Source: Sphaerochaeta sp. UBA5849 (GTDB taxonomy: Bacteria; Spirochaetota; Spirochaetia; Sphaerochaetales; Sphaerochaetaceae). Taken from it: a DNA stretch of 23,561 nucleotides. The notes beneath the pieces were generated by a model. It had not been told where the DNA came from. It was given only the letters and a program-made list of their open reading frames with translations, and did not search any database. The stretch lies in the NCBI GenBank assembly GCA_002432715.1, contig DJGJ01000029.1, positions 46,786 to 70,346 of the forward strand, written 5' to 3'. Below are positions 1 through 9,400 of the stretch, one piece after another. Each line of letters begins with the position of its first letter. Within the stretch, counting starts at the first letter, position 1. The translations under genes were made by a program, and so were the position numbers.

Positions 1-789
1 TCACTCCTCAGTCCAGCCAAGCAGCTTGGAAAGGCTTGTACAGGCTTTGAGTATCGAGGAGACAATCCGTTGTTTCTCCTCAAGATTGAACCTGAATAGC
101 GGCCAGGAGACACTCATGGCTGCTATCGTTTTGCCGGTATAGTCCCTGATCGGAGCTCCTATGCACAGCGTTCCCATCTCGTGCTCCTCGTTGTCCCACG
201 CCCAACCCTGACTTCGAATCTGCGTAAGCTCCTGCTTGAGTGCTTGACTGTCACGAAGCGTATTGGGTGTGAAGGGCTTGAGACTCACCTTGTCAAGGTA
301 GGAGGAGAGTTCACGCTCGTTCATATCACTGAGAAGAATCTTGCCGATGGCAGTACAGTACAACGGAATGGTCTTTCCCACCCGAGAGTACATGCGGATG
401 GTGAACGACGATTCCTTCTTGAGGATGTATACCGCCTCGTCGTCCTCCAACACTCCCATATGTACCGTCTCGCCAAGCTCCTCGCACAATTGTTGTGCGA
501 CGGGGTTGGCGATTTGGATGAGATCGATGTGCTCAAGTCCGTGGGATCCCACACTGAACATCTTCAACGTAAGGCTGTAGAGGTCGCTGGGAGAGCGATA
601 GACATACCCGAGGTTGACCAACGTAGAGAGGAACCGAAGCAGGGTGGCTTTTGGCAATTTCGTTTCCTTTGCCAGGCTTTCCAGGTTGATGGTTTGATGC
701 CTGGCGAGTGTCTCAAGGATGGCGATGGTGCGTATCACCCCGCTTGTTTGCATCTTTTCACTTCCTGAATCGGTTTCTTTCTTTGCCAT
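1..789 (-). CDS. IclR-family transcriptional regulator (KdgR-like)
   Basis: Cytoplasmic DNA-binding regulator of 262 residues. An N-terminal winged helix-turn-helix (about residues 16-75, with LESLAKETKLPKATLLRFL as the recognition part) is followed by an IclR effector-binding domain (about 85-255). The stop codon is the first three bases of the window. The open frame runs further upstream to about 1002, but that extension lies inside uxaC and is low-complexity. The ATG at 789 is preferred because GAGGGG (minus strand, 797-802) sits about 7 bases before it and the family-like N-terminus begins there. Only 4 bases separate it from the uxaC stop, so it is the last gene of the uronate operon and its ribosome-binding site overlaps the uxaC end. 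IclR proteins in such operons usually sense a uronate catabolite such as KDG; that role is inferred from context. Family certain, ligand uncertain. Confidence 0.9.
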   Translation of the reverse strand: MAKKETDSGSEKMQTSGVIRTIAILETLARHQTINLESLAKETKLPKATLLRFLSTLVNLGYVYRSPSDLYSLTLKMFSVGSHGLEHIDLIQIANPVAQQLCEELGETVHMGVLEDDEAVYILKKESSFTIRMYSRVGKTIPLYCTAIGKILLSDMNERELSSYLDKVSLKPFTPNTLRDSQALKQELTQIRSQGWAWDNEEHEMGTLCIGAPIRDYTGKTIAAMSVSWPLFRFNLEEKQRIVSSILKACTSLSKLLGWTEE

Positions 790-793
790 CGGT

Positions 794-2197
794 TTACCCC
801 TCAAAATAGGCTTTGGCATTGCCGAAGGAGATGTCCTGTACGACCTTGCCGAGCATCTCGAGGTCATAGGGAACCTCGCCCTCTTCAGCCCAGGTGCCGA
901 AAATATTGCAGAGAATCCTTCTGAAATACTCGTGGCGGGAGTAGGAGAGGAAGGATCGGCTGTCGGTGAGCATGCCGATGAAACGGGGAAGGAGTCCCAC
1001 ATTACCCAGGATTTTCATCTGCTCTTCCATGCCGTCCTTGTGGTCTGCGAACCACCAGGCTGAACCAAGTTGCATTTTACCCGGGATTCCATCCTGATAG
1101 CAACCCATCAACGTGGCCAGGGAGTAATAGTCCTTGGGATTGAGGGTGTACAGGATGGTCTTGGGGACTTCGCCTGTGGCTGAGAGATTGTTCAAGAATG
1201 AAGAGAGGGATGCAGCCAGTTCCTTGTCATGAGAAGCGTCGTACCCTGTATCGGGTCCGAGTTTCTTGAACATCATGCTGTTGTTGTCACGGATTGCGGC
1301 AAAGTGCAGCTGCATTGCGATGTCCCGCTTTGCATAGGCTTTTGCCAAATGGGTGAGTACAAAGGTCTTATAGGCCTCCACTTCTTCACAGGAGAGTGTC
1401 GCCCCTGCCAGTTTCTTTGCAAAGATTGCGTTCACATCGCTCTCACTTTTAAAGATTGCGGGAGCGGTTATGAGCGCGTGGTCGGATGCTTTGCAGCCCA
1501 TGCTTACAAAGAAATCGAGACGGTCGATGAGAGCCTCGACAACATCGCTCGCCCTCTCGATCTTCTTGCCGCAGGCCTTTGCAAGGCTGTCGATATAGGA
1601 GAGGAACGTATCCTTTTCGATTGCCAATGCCTTGTCGGGACGATATGAGGGAATAACCTTTGCAGGGAAGTCCTTCTGCTTGGCGATCTGAGCATGGAAA
1701 GCAAGGTCGTCGGCCGGATCATCAGTCGTCCCCACTGCATATACTTTGAACTGCTTCATGATGCCTTTCACCGATAGGTTCTCGTTTTCCTTGAACTGTC
1801 GGTTGGCTTCCTCATAGATGGACTTTGCACTCTTGGTGTTCAGCACTTCATGAATGCCGAAGTAGCGCTGCAACTCCAAATGGGTCCAGTGGTAGAGCGG
1901 GTTGCCCAAAGCATGTTCCATGGTGGACGCCCATGCCATGAACTTGTCGAAGGGATCGGCATCCTTGCCGGTTACCAGTTCTTCGGGTATCCCGTTGGCC
2001 CGCATGGCTCTCCACTTGTAGTGGTCTCCGCCAAGCCAGGCATCGGTGATGGTGGTGAACCGCTTGTTGTTGGCGATTTCGCTCGGATTGAGGTGACAAT
2101 GGTAGTCAAAGATCATTGCATCCTTGGCATACTCATGATAGAGGGTCTGAGCGGTTTTGGTCTGGAGTAAAAAATGCTCATCCATAAACTTTTTCAT
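794..2197 (-). CDS. uxaC: Glucuronate/galacturonate isomerase UxaC
   Basis: Uronate isomerase of 467 residues, the usual length of the family. It converts D-galacturonate to D-tagaturonate (and D-glucuronate to D-fructuronate) in the cytoplasm, the first step of the isomerase pathway. The N-terminal FDYHCHL motif (His33 and His35) is the amidohydrolase-fold metal-binding HxH. Further family signatures are the LGGDHYKWRAMRANGI segment and the C-terminal TDSRSFLSYSRHEYFRRI stretch. The start ATG is preceded by AGGAGA (minus strand, about 2204-2209) at normal spacing. It lies 24 bases downstream of uxaA and 4 bases before the IclR gene. With uxaB and uxaA next to it, galacturonate is the more likely physiological substrate. 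Confidence 0.96.
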   Translation of the reverse strand: MKKFMDEHFLLQTKTAQTLYHEYAKDAMIFDYHCHLNPSEIANNKRFTTITDAWLGGDHYKWRAMRANGIPEELVTGKDADPFDKFMAWASTMEHALGNPLYHWTHLELQRYFGIHEVLNTKSAKSIYEEANRQFKENENLSVKGIMKQFKVYAVGTTDDPADDLAFHAQIAKQKDFPAKVIPSYRPDKALAIEKDTFLSYIDSLAKACGKKIERASDVVEALIDRLDFFVSMGCKASDHALITAPAIFKSESDVNAIFAKKLAGATLSCEEVEAYKTFVLTHLAKAYAKRDIAMQLHFAAIRDNNSMMFKKLGPDTGYDASHDKELAASLSSFLNNLSATGEVPKTILYTLNPKDYYSLATLMGCYQDGIPGKMQLGSAWWFADHKDGMEEQMKILGNVGLLPRFIGMLTDSRSFLSYSRHEYFRRILCNIFGTWAEEGEVPYDLEMLGKVVQDISFGNAKAYFEG

Positions 2198-2221
2198 GAT
2201 GTTTCTCCTAATTGTGTGTCC

Positions 2222-3748
2222 TTAGAGGATGACCCCATCCTTGAACAGTGAAATTTCGGCATACCCGTTTTCTTCATTCTTTGCCATCGCCTCTCCACTT
2301 GCAACCCTTTGGATGAGGGTGATGAAGTCGGCAAGGACTGTCTCTTCATCCTCCTGCAAGAGCCGTCCCGCATCGAAATCGATCCAATGCGCCTTCTTTT
2401 CGGCAAGTGCGCTGTTTGAAGAGATCTTGATCGTCGGCACCGGAGATCCGAGGGGCGTTCCACGGCCGGTGGTGAAGAGAATGATATGGGCGCCGGAAGC
2501 GGTAAGGGCCGTAGTGGAGACAATGTCGTTGCCCGGACCGTTGAGCAGGTTGAGCCCCCGCTTCTTGATACGATCCCCATATCCCAGGACATCGGTGATC
2601 ATGGCCTGACCGCCTTTCTGGATGCAGCCAAGGCTTTTGTCCTCAAGAGTGGATATGCCGCCGGCCTTGTTGCCCGGAGATGGGTTTTCATACACAACCT
2701 GATCGTGTTTTACAAAGTACTGCTTGAAGTCGTTGATCAGGGCAACAATCTGGTTGTACACCAGCTCATCCACCGCACGGTTCATCAACAGCTGCTCCGC
2801 CCCGAACATCTCGGGAACCTCGGTCAGGATTCCCGTGCCGCCCATGGCAGTCAGAGCATCACAGAAACGACCGACCAGGGGATTTGCCGTGATGCCGCTC
2901 AGCCCGTCGCTTCCGCCGCACTTGAAGCCGACGATGAGGTTGTCCATGCCGACCTCCTCACGTTTGTCGTCTCTCATTGCCTCATACAGCTCGGTCAAGA
3001 GCCGCTTGCTCTCCTCAAGTTCATCACTGACTTCCTGGGTGGTGAGGAACTTCACCCGGTTCTCGTCAACCTTGCCCACCAGGGCACGGAAAGATTCCGG
3101 GGTATTGTTCTCGCAGCCGAGCGAGAGTACCAGGACACCGCCTGCATTGGGGTGATGAACAAGATCGGAAAGGATGGTGCGTGTCGCCTCATGGTCATCC
3201 CCGAGCTGTGAACACCCGTAGGGGTGCGACCAGACGTGGATCCCATCGTAGAAGGGTGCCTTCTTCAGATTTTGTTGAGCCCATGAAACCAGGTTTTCAG
3301 CAATCTTGTTGACACATCCGACGGTCGGAACGATCCAAAGTTCGTTGCGGATGCCGATGGTTCCGTTCGTTCTGCGATACGCTTTGATAGTGGGAATCTT
3401 GCCTTTCCATGCTGCTCTGCGCTGCTCCGCCTTTTGTGCAAACCGCTCTGAAAGCTCCTTGTCGTATCCATACTCGGCGCGTTCGCTGAGCGTGGTTTTG
3501 ATATTGCTGGCATGCACATGCTCGCCACAGGCGATATCGGTGACGGCATACCCGATCGGAGCGCCGTACTTGATGACCTTCTCCCCCTGGACAATGGCCT
3601 TGAGGGCGAACTTATGGCCGGAGGGGATATCTGTCATAAGGGAGATCTTGAGGCCTGCAACATCGACCATATCCCCTTTTGCAAGGGGACGGATGGCAAC
3701 TGCAACCGAGTCATCAGGATGGACCTTCAAAACGGAATAGGTCTGCAT
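2222..3748 (-). CDS. uxaA: Altronate dehydratase UxaA
   Basis: Altronate dehydratase of 508 residues. It removes water from D-altronate to give 2-keto-3-deoxy-D-gluconate, the third step of galacturonate catabolism. The N-terminal SAF-type domain (about 1-90, with SGHKFALK and KYGAPIGYA) and the large UxaA catalytic domain are fused in one chain, as is usual. Conserved glycine- and cysteine-rich motifs are visible: HPYGCSQLGDDHEATRTIL, LSLGCENN and FKCGGSDGLSGITANPLVG. The enzyme family is iron-dependent. The frame continues 12 residues further upstream, but GGAGGAG (minus strand, 3754-3760) is 5 bases before the ATG at 3748, and MQTYSVLKVHP is the expected N-terminus. It lies between uxaB (22 bases away) and uxaC. 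Confidence 0.96.
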   Translation of the reverse strand: MQTYSVLKVHPDDSVAVAIRPLAKGDMVDVAGLKISLMTDIPSGHKFALKAIVQGEKVIKYGAPIGYAVTDIACGEHVHASNIKTTLSERAEYGYDKELSERFAQKAEQRRAAWKGKIPTIKAYRRTNGTIGIRNELWIVPTVGCVNKIAENLVSWAQQNLKKAPFYDGIHVWSHPYGCSQLGDDHEATRTILSDLVHHPNAGGVLVLSLGCENNTPESFRALVGKVDENRVKFLTTQEVSDELEESKRLLTELYEAMRDDKREEVGMDNLIVGFKCGGSDGLSGITANPLVGRFCDALTAMGGTGILTEVPEMFGAEQLLMNRAVDELVYNQIVALINDFKQYFVKHDQVVYENPSPGNKAGGISTLEDKSLGCIQKGGQAMITDVLGYGDRIKKRGLNLLNGPGNDIVSTTALTASGAHIILFTTGRGTPLGSPVPTIKISSNSALAEKKAHWIDFDAGRLLQEDEETVLADFITLIQRVASGEAMAKNEENGYAEISLFKDGVIL

Positions 3749-3770
3749 ATCTGCTCCTCCTTCTGGTTCG

Positions 3771-5255
3771 TTAGAGAGCCGCAAGGGCTTCTTTCATACC
3801 GACTGTCCAGATAGCCTCGAGGTTTGCGGCCACCGCCTGCTCGAGTCCCTCGATCTTGGTCAGGTCCTGGGCCCACCAGGTGGTATTGGACAATACCGCC
3901 TTGGCAAGACGCTGTGCCTTTGCCTTCGGATCGTCTTTTGCTGCATAGAGGGAGGCAAACGTTTCAAGAATCTCAGGGCTGTCCTGGATCAGGTAGGTCT
4001 CACCCGCCCTGCTTCCCTTGAGGGCTGAACCTTCATACTCGGTTCCTTCGTAGAAGCTGATCAGAGCGGAAAGGGCAAAGACCAGCCGCTTGGGCAGCTT
4101 GCCGACCTTTTCCTTGTATCCCAAGAGGGAAGGAAGGTTCCTGGTTTTGAACTTGGAGACTGAGTTCAGCGATATGGAGAGCAGCTGATGAGGATTGTAG
4201 GGATTCTCAAAGCGTTCCAATACATCGGCTGCATATGCCTCAAGCTCCTCTTTCGATCCATCCATCGAGGGTATGATTTCTTCGAAAATGCCTTGATACA
4301 TGAATGGATAGAGAAGGGCCTTGTCGGCGATGCAATCCTGGACAGTCTCATGGCCGGCCTGATAGGCTGCCAGCACGCTCATGGTATGGGCCCCGTTGAG
4401 GATGCGGACCTTGCGGGTGCGGTAGAAGCTCATGTCGTTGGTCCACACCACATTCAGGCCTGCCTTGTTGAACGGCAATTCATCCTCGTGGAAGTTCTTG
4501 TGGCATTCGATGACCCACAGATGAAAAATCTCAGCCGAATCGAGCAGGTTGTCCTGATACCCCAGCTTTTTGCAGATTGCCTCGGCTTCGGCTTTCGGAT
4601 ACCCGGGAACAATGCGGTCGACCAGCGAGTTGCAGAAATCGCACGCTTCGTCGAGCCAGTTCATAAAGCCTGCCTCCAGATTCCATTCCTGTGCATACTG
4701 CTTGACGATGCGCTTCAGGTTGTCCCCGTTCTTGTCGATGAGTTCACAGGGGATGACGATCAAGCCTTTGTCCAAAGCTCCCTCGAAGGCTTGGTAGCGT
4801 TTGTAGAGAAAGGCGCATACCTTGGCGGGGAAGGAGACCTGCGGCTGGTCGGACAGCTTGGCACCGCTGTGGTAGCTGATGCCGGCCTCGGTGGTGTTGG
4901 AGACGATGAAGCGGAGATCCTCACTTGAGGCGAGCTTCATGTACTCTTGGTAATCATCGGCTTTGTACGGGTTCAGACAGCGGCTGACGCTGTTGATTGT
5001 CCGGTACTCTTCGACGGTCTTCTTGTTCTGAACACCCCTGAGAATGGTGGTGTACAAGCCCTTCTGTGCGTTGATCATATCGCTGAGGCCTCGATCCAGG
5101 GGCTGGACGAGGACTGCATTACCGTTGAAGTCGGTCTTCTCATTGAGGATGTCGATCATCCAATCAACAAACGCACGGAGGAAGTTGCCCTCTCCGAACT
5201 GTAGGACTTTTTCTTTTCTCTGTACACTCTGATGAACACTGGTAATTGACTGCAT
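3771..5255 (-). CDS. uxaB: Tagaturonate reductase UxaB
   Basis: NAD-dependent tagaturonate reductase (altronate oxidoreductase) of 494 residues, a normal length. It reduces D-tagaturonate to D-altronate, the step between UxaC and UxaA. It belongs to the mannitol dehydrogenase/polyol long-chain dehydrogenase family. The N-terminal nucleotide-binding segment VLQFGEGNFLRAFVDWMID (about residues 18-36) is typical of UxaB rather than of mannonate dehydrogenase UxuB. The central KVRILNGAHT stretch carries the catalytic lysine region of the family. AAGGAG (minus strand, 5264-5269) precedes the ATG with 8-base spacing. Only 28 bases separate it from the upstream transporter gene and 22 from uxaA, so it is in the middle of the operon. 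Confidence 0.95.
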   Translation of the reverse strand: MQSITSVHQSVQRKEKVLQFGEGNFLRAFVDWMIDILNEKTDFNGNAVLVQPLDRGLSDMINAQKGLYTTILRGVQNKKTVEEYRTINSVSRCLNPYKADDYQEYMKLASSEDLRFIVSNTTEAGISYHSGAKLSDQPQVSFPAKVCAFLYKRYQAFEGALDKGLIVIPCELIDKNGDNLKRIVKQYAQEWNLEAGFMNWLDEACDFCNSLVDRIVPGYPKAEAEAICKKLGYQDNLLDSAEIFHLWVIECHKNFHEDELPFNKAGLNVVWTNDMSFYRTRKVRILNGAHTMSVLAAYQAGHETVQDCIADKALLYPFMYQGIFEEIIPSMDGSKEELEAYAADVLERFENPYNPHQLLSISLNSVSKFKTRNLPSLLGYKEKVGKLPKRLVFALSALISFYEGTEYEGSALKGSRAGETYLIQDSPEILETFASLYAAKDDPKAKAQRLAKAVLSNTTWWAQDLTKIEGLEQAVAANLEAIWTVGMKEALAAL

Positions 5256-5283
5256 GGTCTATACTCCTTGTTGGTTTGTTATA

Positions 5284-6255
5284 TTACGTGACTTTTTTTC
5301 TTCCATAGAGGAAATATGCCATTACGGCACAGGTGCTCTGTTGGAAAACGATGCCAAAAATTACCGGAAGTGCTGTTTCAGCCGGGAAGTAGGCGATTGC
5401 AAGGACCAGGGCAGCACTGATGTTGCGCATTGAAGAGGCAAAGGTAATGCTTTTGCTCTCTTCTATTCCAAGGCCGGCGATTCTCCCAAGGGTATGGGAG
5501 ATGGGATATGCGACCACAGCAAGAAATGCACATGTCAGGGCGATGGGAAAGTAGGCCCATGAAGCATTTGCCAAAAGCTGCTCGGAAACTTGGGCTGTAT
5601 TGATTACAATGATGAGGAAAAGACCGATTTTGGAAAAAGGCTTGAGGCAGGGGGTGATATGGTCATTGACCGTGCCTTTGGTTGCATTGTTGATCAAAAT
5701 TCCGGCTACCGAGGGAACGACCACCATAATCAGGAGAGAGACCATCATCCCGGCTGTGTCGATACGCACCGAAGTATTGGCAAGCAGACTCACCGTGTAC
5801 GGGGTGAGGATGGGTGCAAGCAGGGTGGAGACAAGGATGAGGGTTAAGGAGAGGGCCCCGTTGCCTTTATAGATTCCACTCCAGATATAGCCGGTTATTG
5901 CAGTAGGTATGGACATGAGCAATATCAGGCCGGTTGCAATCTCTTGTTGGTTTCTGAATAGAGTGGAAGCGATGGCATAGGTGAGCAGTGGCATGACGAA
6001 GTTTGCACCGATGATGAATACAAGAATTGCTTTTGGTTTCTTTAGTACTGTAAAGAAGGCATTGGAATTGATTCCCAATCCTCCGATGAAGGTAATGATT
6101 GCGAAGAGGATGGTGACCGATGGTTTCATCCACGCAACCCGTGAACCAAGCAGAAGACCCAGGATGACTCCACTGGGGGTGAGCAGCGGCATGATTCGGT
6201 CCAGTTGATAATTCAGGCGCTTCAGCGCTGCTTCGAGGGATAAAAATTGAAACAT
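5284..6255 (-). CDS. Bile acid:sodium symporter (BASS)-family transporter, probable uronate carrier
   Basis: Integral membrane protein of 323 residues with about nine or ten hydrophobic segments, beginning with IMPLLTPSGVILGLLLG and ending near ALPVIFGIVFQQSTCAVMAYFLYG. The conserved late segment ITFASSMRNISAALVLA matches the BASS/SBF family, where this region carries sodium-site residues. As first gene of the uronate operon it most likely imports galacturonate or a related acid with sodium; the substrate is inferred from context only. The frame is open upstream to an ATG at 6339. The ATG at 6255 is preferred because the promoter (6264-6293) lies inside that extension and the extra 28 residues are polar and not family-like. 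No Shine-Dalgarno precedes 6255, in keeping with a leaderless message. A second ATG at 6192 is possible and also lacks an obvious ribosome-binding site. Confidence 0.85.
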   Translation of the reverse strand: MFQFLSLEAALKRLNYQLDRIMPLLTPSGVILGLLLGSRVAWMKPSVTILFAIITFIGGLGINSNAFFTVLKKPKAILVFIIGANFVMPLLTYAIASTLFRNQQEIATGLILLMSIPTAITGYIWSGIYKGNGALSLTLILVSTLLAPILTPYTVSLLANTSVRIDTAGMMVSLLIMVVVPSVAGILINNATKGTVNDHITPCLKPFSKIGLFLIIVINTAQVSEQLLANASWAYFPIALTCAFLAVVAYPISHTLGRIAGLGIEESKSITFASSMRNISAALVLAIAYFPAETALPVIFGIVFQQSTCAVMAYFLYGRKKVT

Positions 6256-6263
6256 CGTTCCAA

Positions 6264-6293
6264 ATAATACTCTTCTCCTCGCTGGGCTGTCAA
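6264..6293 (-). promoter_or_regulatory. Sigma70-type promoter of the uronate operon
   Basis: Read on the minus strand, TTGACA (6288-6293) is followed after 18 bases by TATTAT (6264-6269): a perfect -35 and a 5-of-6 -10 element. The predicted transcript start (about 6256-6258) is 1-3 bases before the transporter ATG at 6255, so the message would be essentially leaderless. Confidence 0.7.
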
Positions 6294-6298
6294 GGCGA

Positions 6299-6319
6299 AT
6301 TATCCTGTTGTTGATTATC
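6299..6319 (-). promoter_or_regulatory. Tandem GATAAT repeat upstream of the uronate promoter
   Basis: On the minus strand GATAAT occurs twice (6314-6319 and 6299-6304), 15 bases apart start to start. The nearer copy ends 5 bases before the -35 box. The position fits an activator site, but the binding protein is unknown and the repeat is short. Confidence 0.3.
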
Positions 6320-6363
6320 TCGGGTTGGGAGCACACCATTGATGGACAAGCGGACTTTTCTGT

Positions 6364-6418
6364 ACTACCGTTGGTTTTATCACAGGGAAACCTTTGATCA
6401 GATACTACCTATGGTAGT
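6364..6418 (+). promoter_or_regulatory. Paired dyad operators between the uronate operon and the hybrid regulator
   Basis: ACTACC-TAT-GGTAGT (6404-6418) is a perfect 6-bp inverted repeat around 3 bases. A second site of the same layout, ACTACC-GTT-GGTTTT (6364-6378), lies exactly 40 bp upstream; it keeps the whole left half and the inner GGT. Forty bp is close to four helical turns, so both face roughly the same side of the DNA. The proximal dyad overlaps a weak possible promoter for the regulator (TTATCA 6377-6382, N18, GATACT 6401-6406). Autoregulation by the hybrid regulator, and control of the divergent operon, are inferences. Confidence 0.5.
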
Positions 6419-6444
6419 GGGACCAACCGAAAAGGAGCAGCGCG

Positions 6445-9400
6445 GTGAGTGATGCCCGATCAAGAAAAATTGCACTGGTGCTCGCCTCAATCCATACCGG
6501 CGCTTCAAACGAGCTCTGGTCGGAAATAGCCCATCTTGCCCGCCTTTCCCATACATCCTTGTTCGTATTTCCCGGAGGAAGGCTTGAATGTGAGGAGAAT
6601 CAAGAGTACTTGCGTAATGCAATCTACTCTTTGGTGAACTCCGATACGGTCGAGGGGGTTCTCGTCTGGGCTTCAGCGCTTGCCGGATCTGTCCGGGTTG
6701 AGGATGTCCAGGACTTTTTGGAAACGCTCGGCCCCCTTCCCAGTGTCTCCATCGGCTTGAAACGGGAAGGGTATCCTACTGTCTCCTTTGATGCCTATGC
6801 AGGGGTGCAGAGTATAATCCTGCACTGCATAACCAAGCACAAGAGCCGGAGAATCGCATTCATCAGGGGACCGGAGAACCACTACTCAGCACAGGATCGC
6901 TATCGTGCCTATTGCGATACCCTTGATCAGACGGGATTGGTCTTGGACCCGCGTCTGGTCTCCGATCCATATCCATGGACCGAGGGGGCGCCAGCCTTGT
7001 CCCAACTGGTCGAGCAGCGGGGTCTCAAACCCGGCAAGGATTTCGATACCCTTGCCTGTTCAAGCGATTTGATGATGTTCGCTGCCGGAAAACAGCTGGA
7101 AGCATTGGGCTACTCGATTCCCGGCGATGTCCGCATTGTCGGTTACAATGACAGCAGTGAAAGCCATTTGCTTCGTGTTCCCTGTACGACAGCCCGCATG
7201 CCGGTCACCGAACTGGCGCATATGTCCTTTGAACTGTTGTCCAATCTGCTTGAGGATGGGTCCGGGCCAAGCTTTGACATTCTTCTGCCTTCGCACCCCG
7301 TCATCCGCCAATCATGCGGATGCACCTATTCGTTGGGAAGTCCCGAGCAGGCAAGGCAGAGTGTGGGAACACCTTCATTGTTTTTTGCCTGGTTGATGCA
7401 GAGCTTCAGGGTCCCGGAATCTGAAAGCAGGAACATTCAGAGGCTTTTGGATGAGGCCGACTCTGAGGATGAGCAAGCCTATCTTGGCCTTGTCCAGGAG
7501 CTTGTCCATCGATTTCTCTATCGGGGAGGAGACCCGAACCTTCTCTCGGAGGCTCTTCATTGGTATTGCACCTTCTTCGCCTCAAGCTCATTCAAGGAGC
7601 AGAGAGCCTGTGCGCTGCGTGATCTCTTTTTGCGCCAGCGGGACTTGGTTGCGCACCAGCATGCCTACGCCTTGTCGATGCAAGCCAAGCACCTCGATGC
7701 GCTGAAGTGCGACCTTCTGGGTGTACGGAACATCACCTCGATACCAGCCCTCTTGGCAACACACTTGGGCACCCTTGGGTTGGAAGCCGGGTATCTGGTG
7801 CTCTATGAGGACGATGAGAAGAGCACTTATATCGGGGGATATGACAATGACATGTTCTTGGAGGAGAAGCAGACATTCGCCAAGCATCTTCTGCTGCCTC
7901 AGGCAATCCAGGAAAAACTTGTTGAAGGTGTATATGTAGTTGAGCCCCTGTTCATGGACAACCAACCACTGGGATATCTGGTCATCAGAACCACCCTGTT
8001 CAGCGGGAGCGTCATGGAAGAGCTGAGAACCGCATTGAGTTCGGCCATCAAGGGGACGTTCCTGCTCGATGCCGCCAATAAGGCGCGGGAGGAAGCCGAA
8101 CGAGCCCAGCGGGCCCGTACCGAGTTCTTTGCAAATATCAGTGAGGGGTTGCGCAATCCTCTTGAGTCGATACTCCTGTTGGTTCAGGACAAGGATGAAG
8201 CGTTGAGGGACCAGGTTGAAGAACAGCTTCGTACAGCTTCCCACCTGTTGGACCTCACCCTTTCCTATACCGGAGCCTTTGAGTTGGAGCGAACCATTTT
8301 CAACCCCTCCGATTTGCTTTTTTCCTTGAAAATCTCCCACTCCTTCACCTATGAAGGGGAGCCTGACCTCCCCGTGCTGCAAGGTGATAGGGCAAAGCTC
8401 CTCCAAGCCTTTGAGATTGTGTTGCAGTACATCCAGAAGCAAGGCGGTCGGGTCACCATCAAGACCGAGCTGCAAAATCCCGGGCTGCAATTCTCTTTCA
8501 TCAGCTCACAGGTTGCATGGAAAGCCTCAATGGGAAATCAGGATCCATCCCTCTCCCTCGCCCAACGAATTATTGTGATGAGTGGTGGATTGGTATCGAT
8601 GAAAGACAATCAGATCATCTTCCGCTTGGGCTGGCCGAGCCTCGAAGGAGAAAGCCTTGCCCGGCCTTCTTCCACGCTGACCTATATAGGCGGTGAGCAG
8701 GAGAACGAGGTTCCCCCTCTTTTCTCCGCCTTCGACCACGTACGATTGCTCTCCTCCTCGTCGTTGAACAAGCAGAATCTTGCTCAGCTTGAAGGCAGTC
8801 TCCTTGGCTGGGACGGGCGGCGAAGCTCTGCAGAATTGCAGCTTGCCTTGTACCTGCTGGCACATCATCCCCTCCTCAGCAAGGCGCCGATGGTGTGCTA
8901 CCATGCCCCACCGGGGTATGAGAGTCTTGCATCCTCGCTTGTTTCGAGCAAGAGCGGCAACCAAGAGGACGGGGTGTTGGTCCTCATGGGATCGCTTGGA
9001 CATTCGCTTGCCGGGGAGCTGGGCATGATGGACAATGTAGTCTTGTGCGCAAGGCAGGAGATCGAAGAGGTATATGCGAACAACAAGGTGCGCCTGCTTA
9101 TCAGTGATATATTCGATCCTGCACTGTATGAGCGGCTTCGAAGAATTTCTCCCTCCCCGATAGTCATTCTCAGGGAGCATTGGACGCATGAAGAGGCCGA
9201 ACAGCTGAGCCTCATCCCCCGCCTGATCATCGCTCATCGCTTCGTGATGGAGAGCAGCGAATTCCTAGCCCGTATTGTCACCCTGCTTACCCACCAAGAA
9301 GTACTGCCGCCGTTGACCGGTGCCTTGGTCAAGCGTGCCATCGTGTATCTTGGGGAGCATGCAACAACCCCGATTTCCCGCTGGCAGCTGGCCGAGGCGG

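Noticed and set aside
790..1002. N-terminal extension of the IclR gene to an ATG at 1002
   Set aside because: The extra 71 residues are Ser/Pro-rich, lie wholly inside uxaC, and the internal ATG at 789 has a good ribosome-binding site and a family-like N-terminus.
6256..6339. Longer BASS transporter starting at 6339
   Set aside because: It would contain the strong promoter in its coding part, and the added residues are charged and not typical of the family.
7588..8490. 300-residue minus-strand open frame inside the hybrid regulator
   Set aside because: It is antisense to a continuous well-supported protein and lacks motifs.
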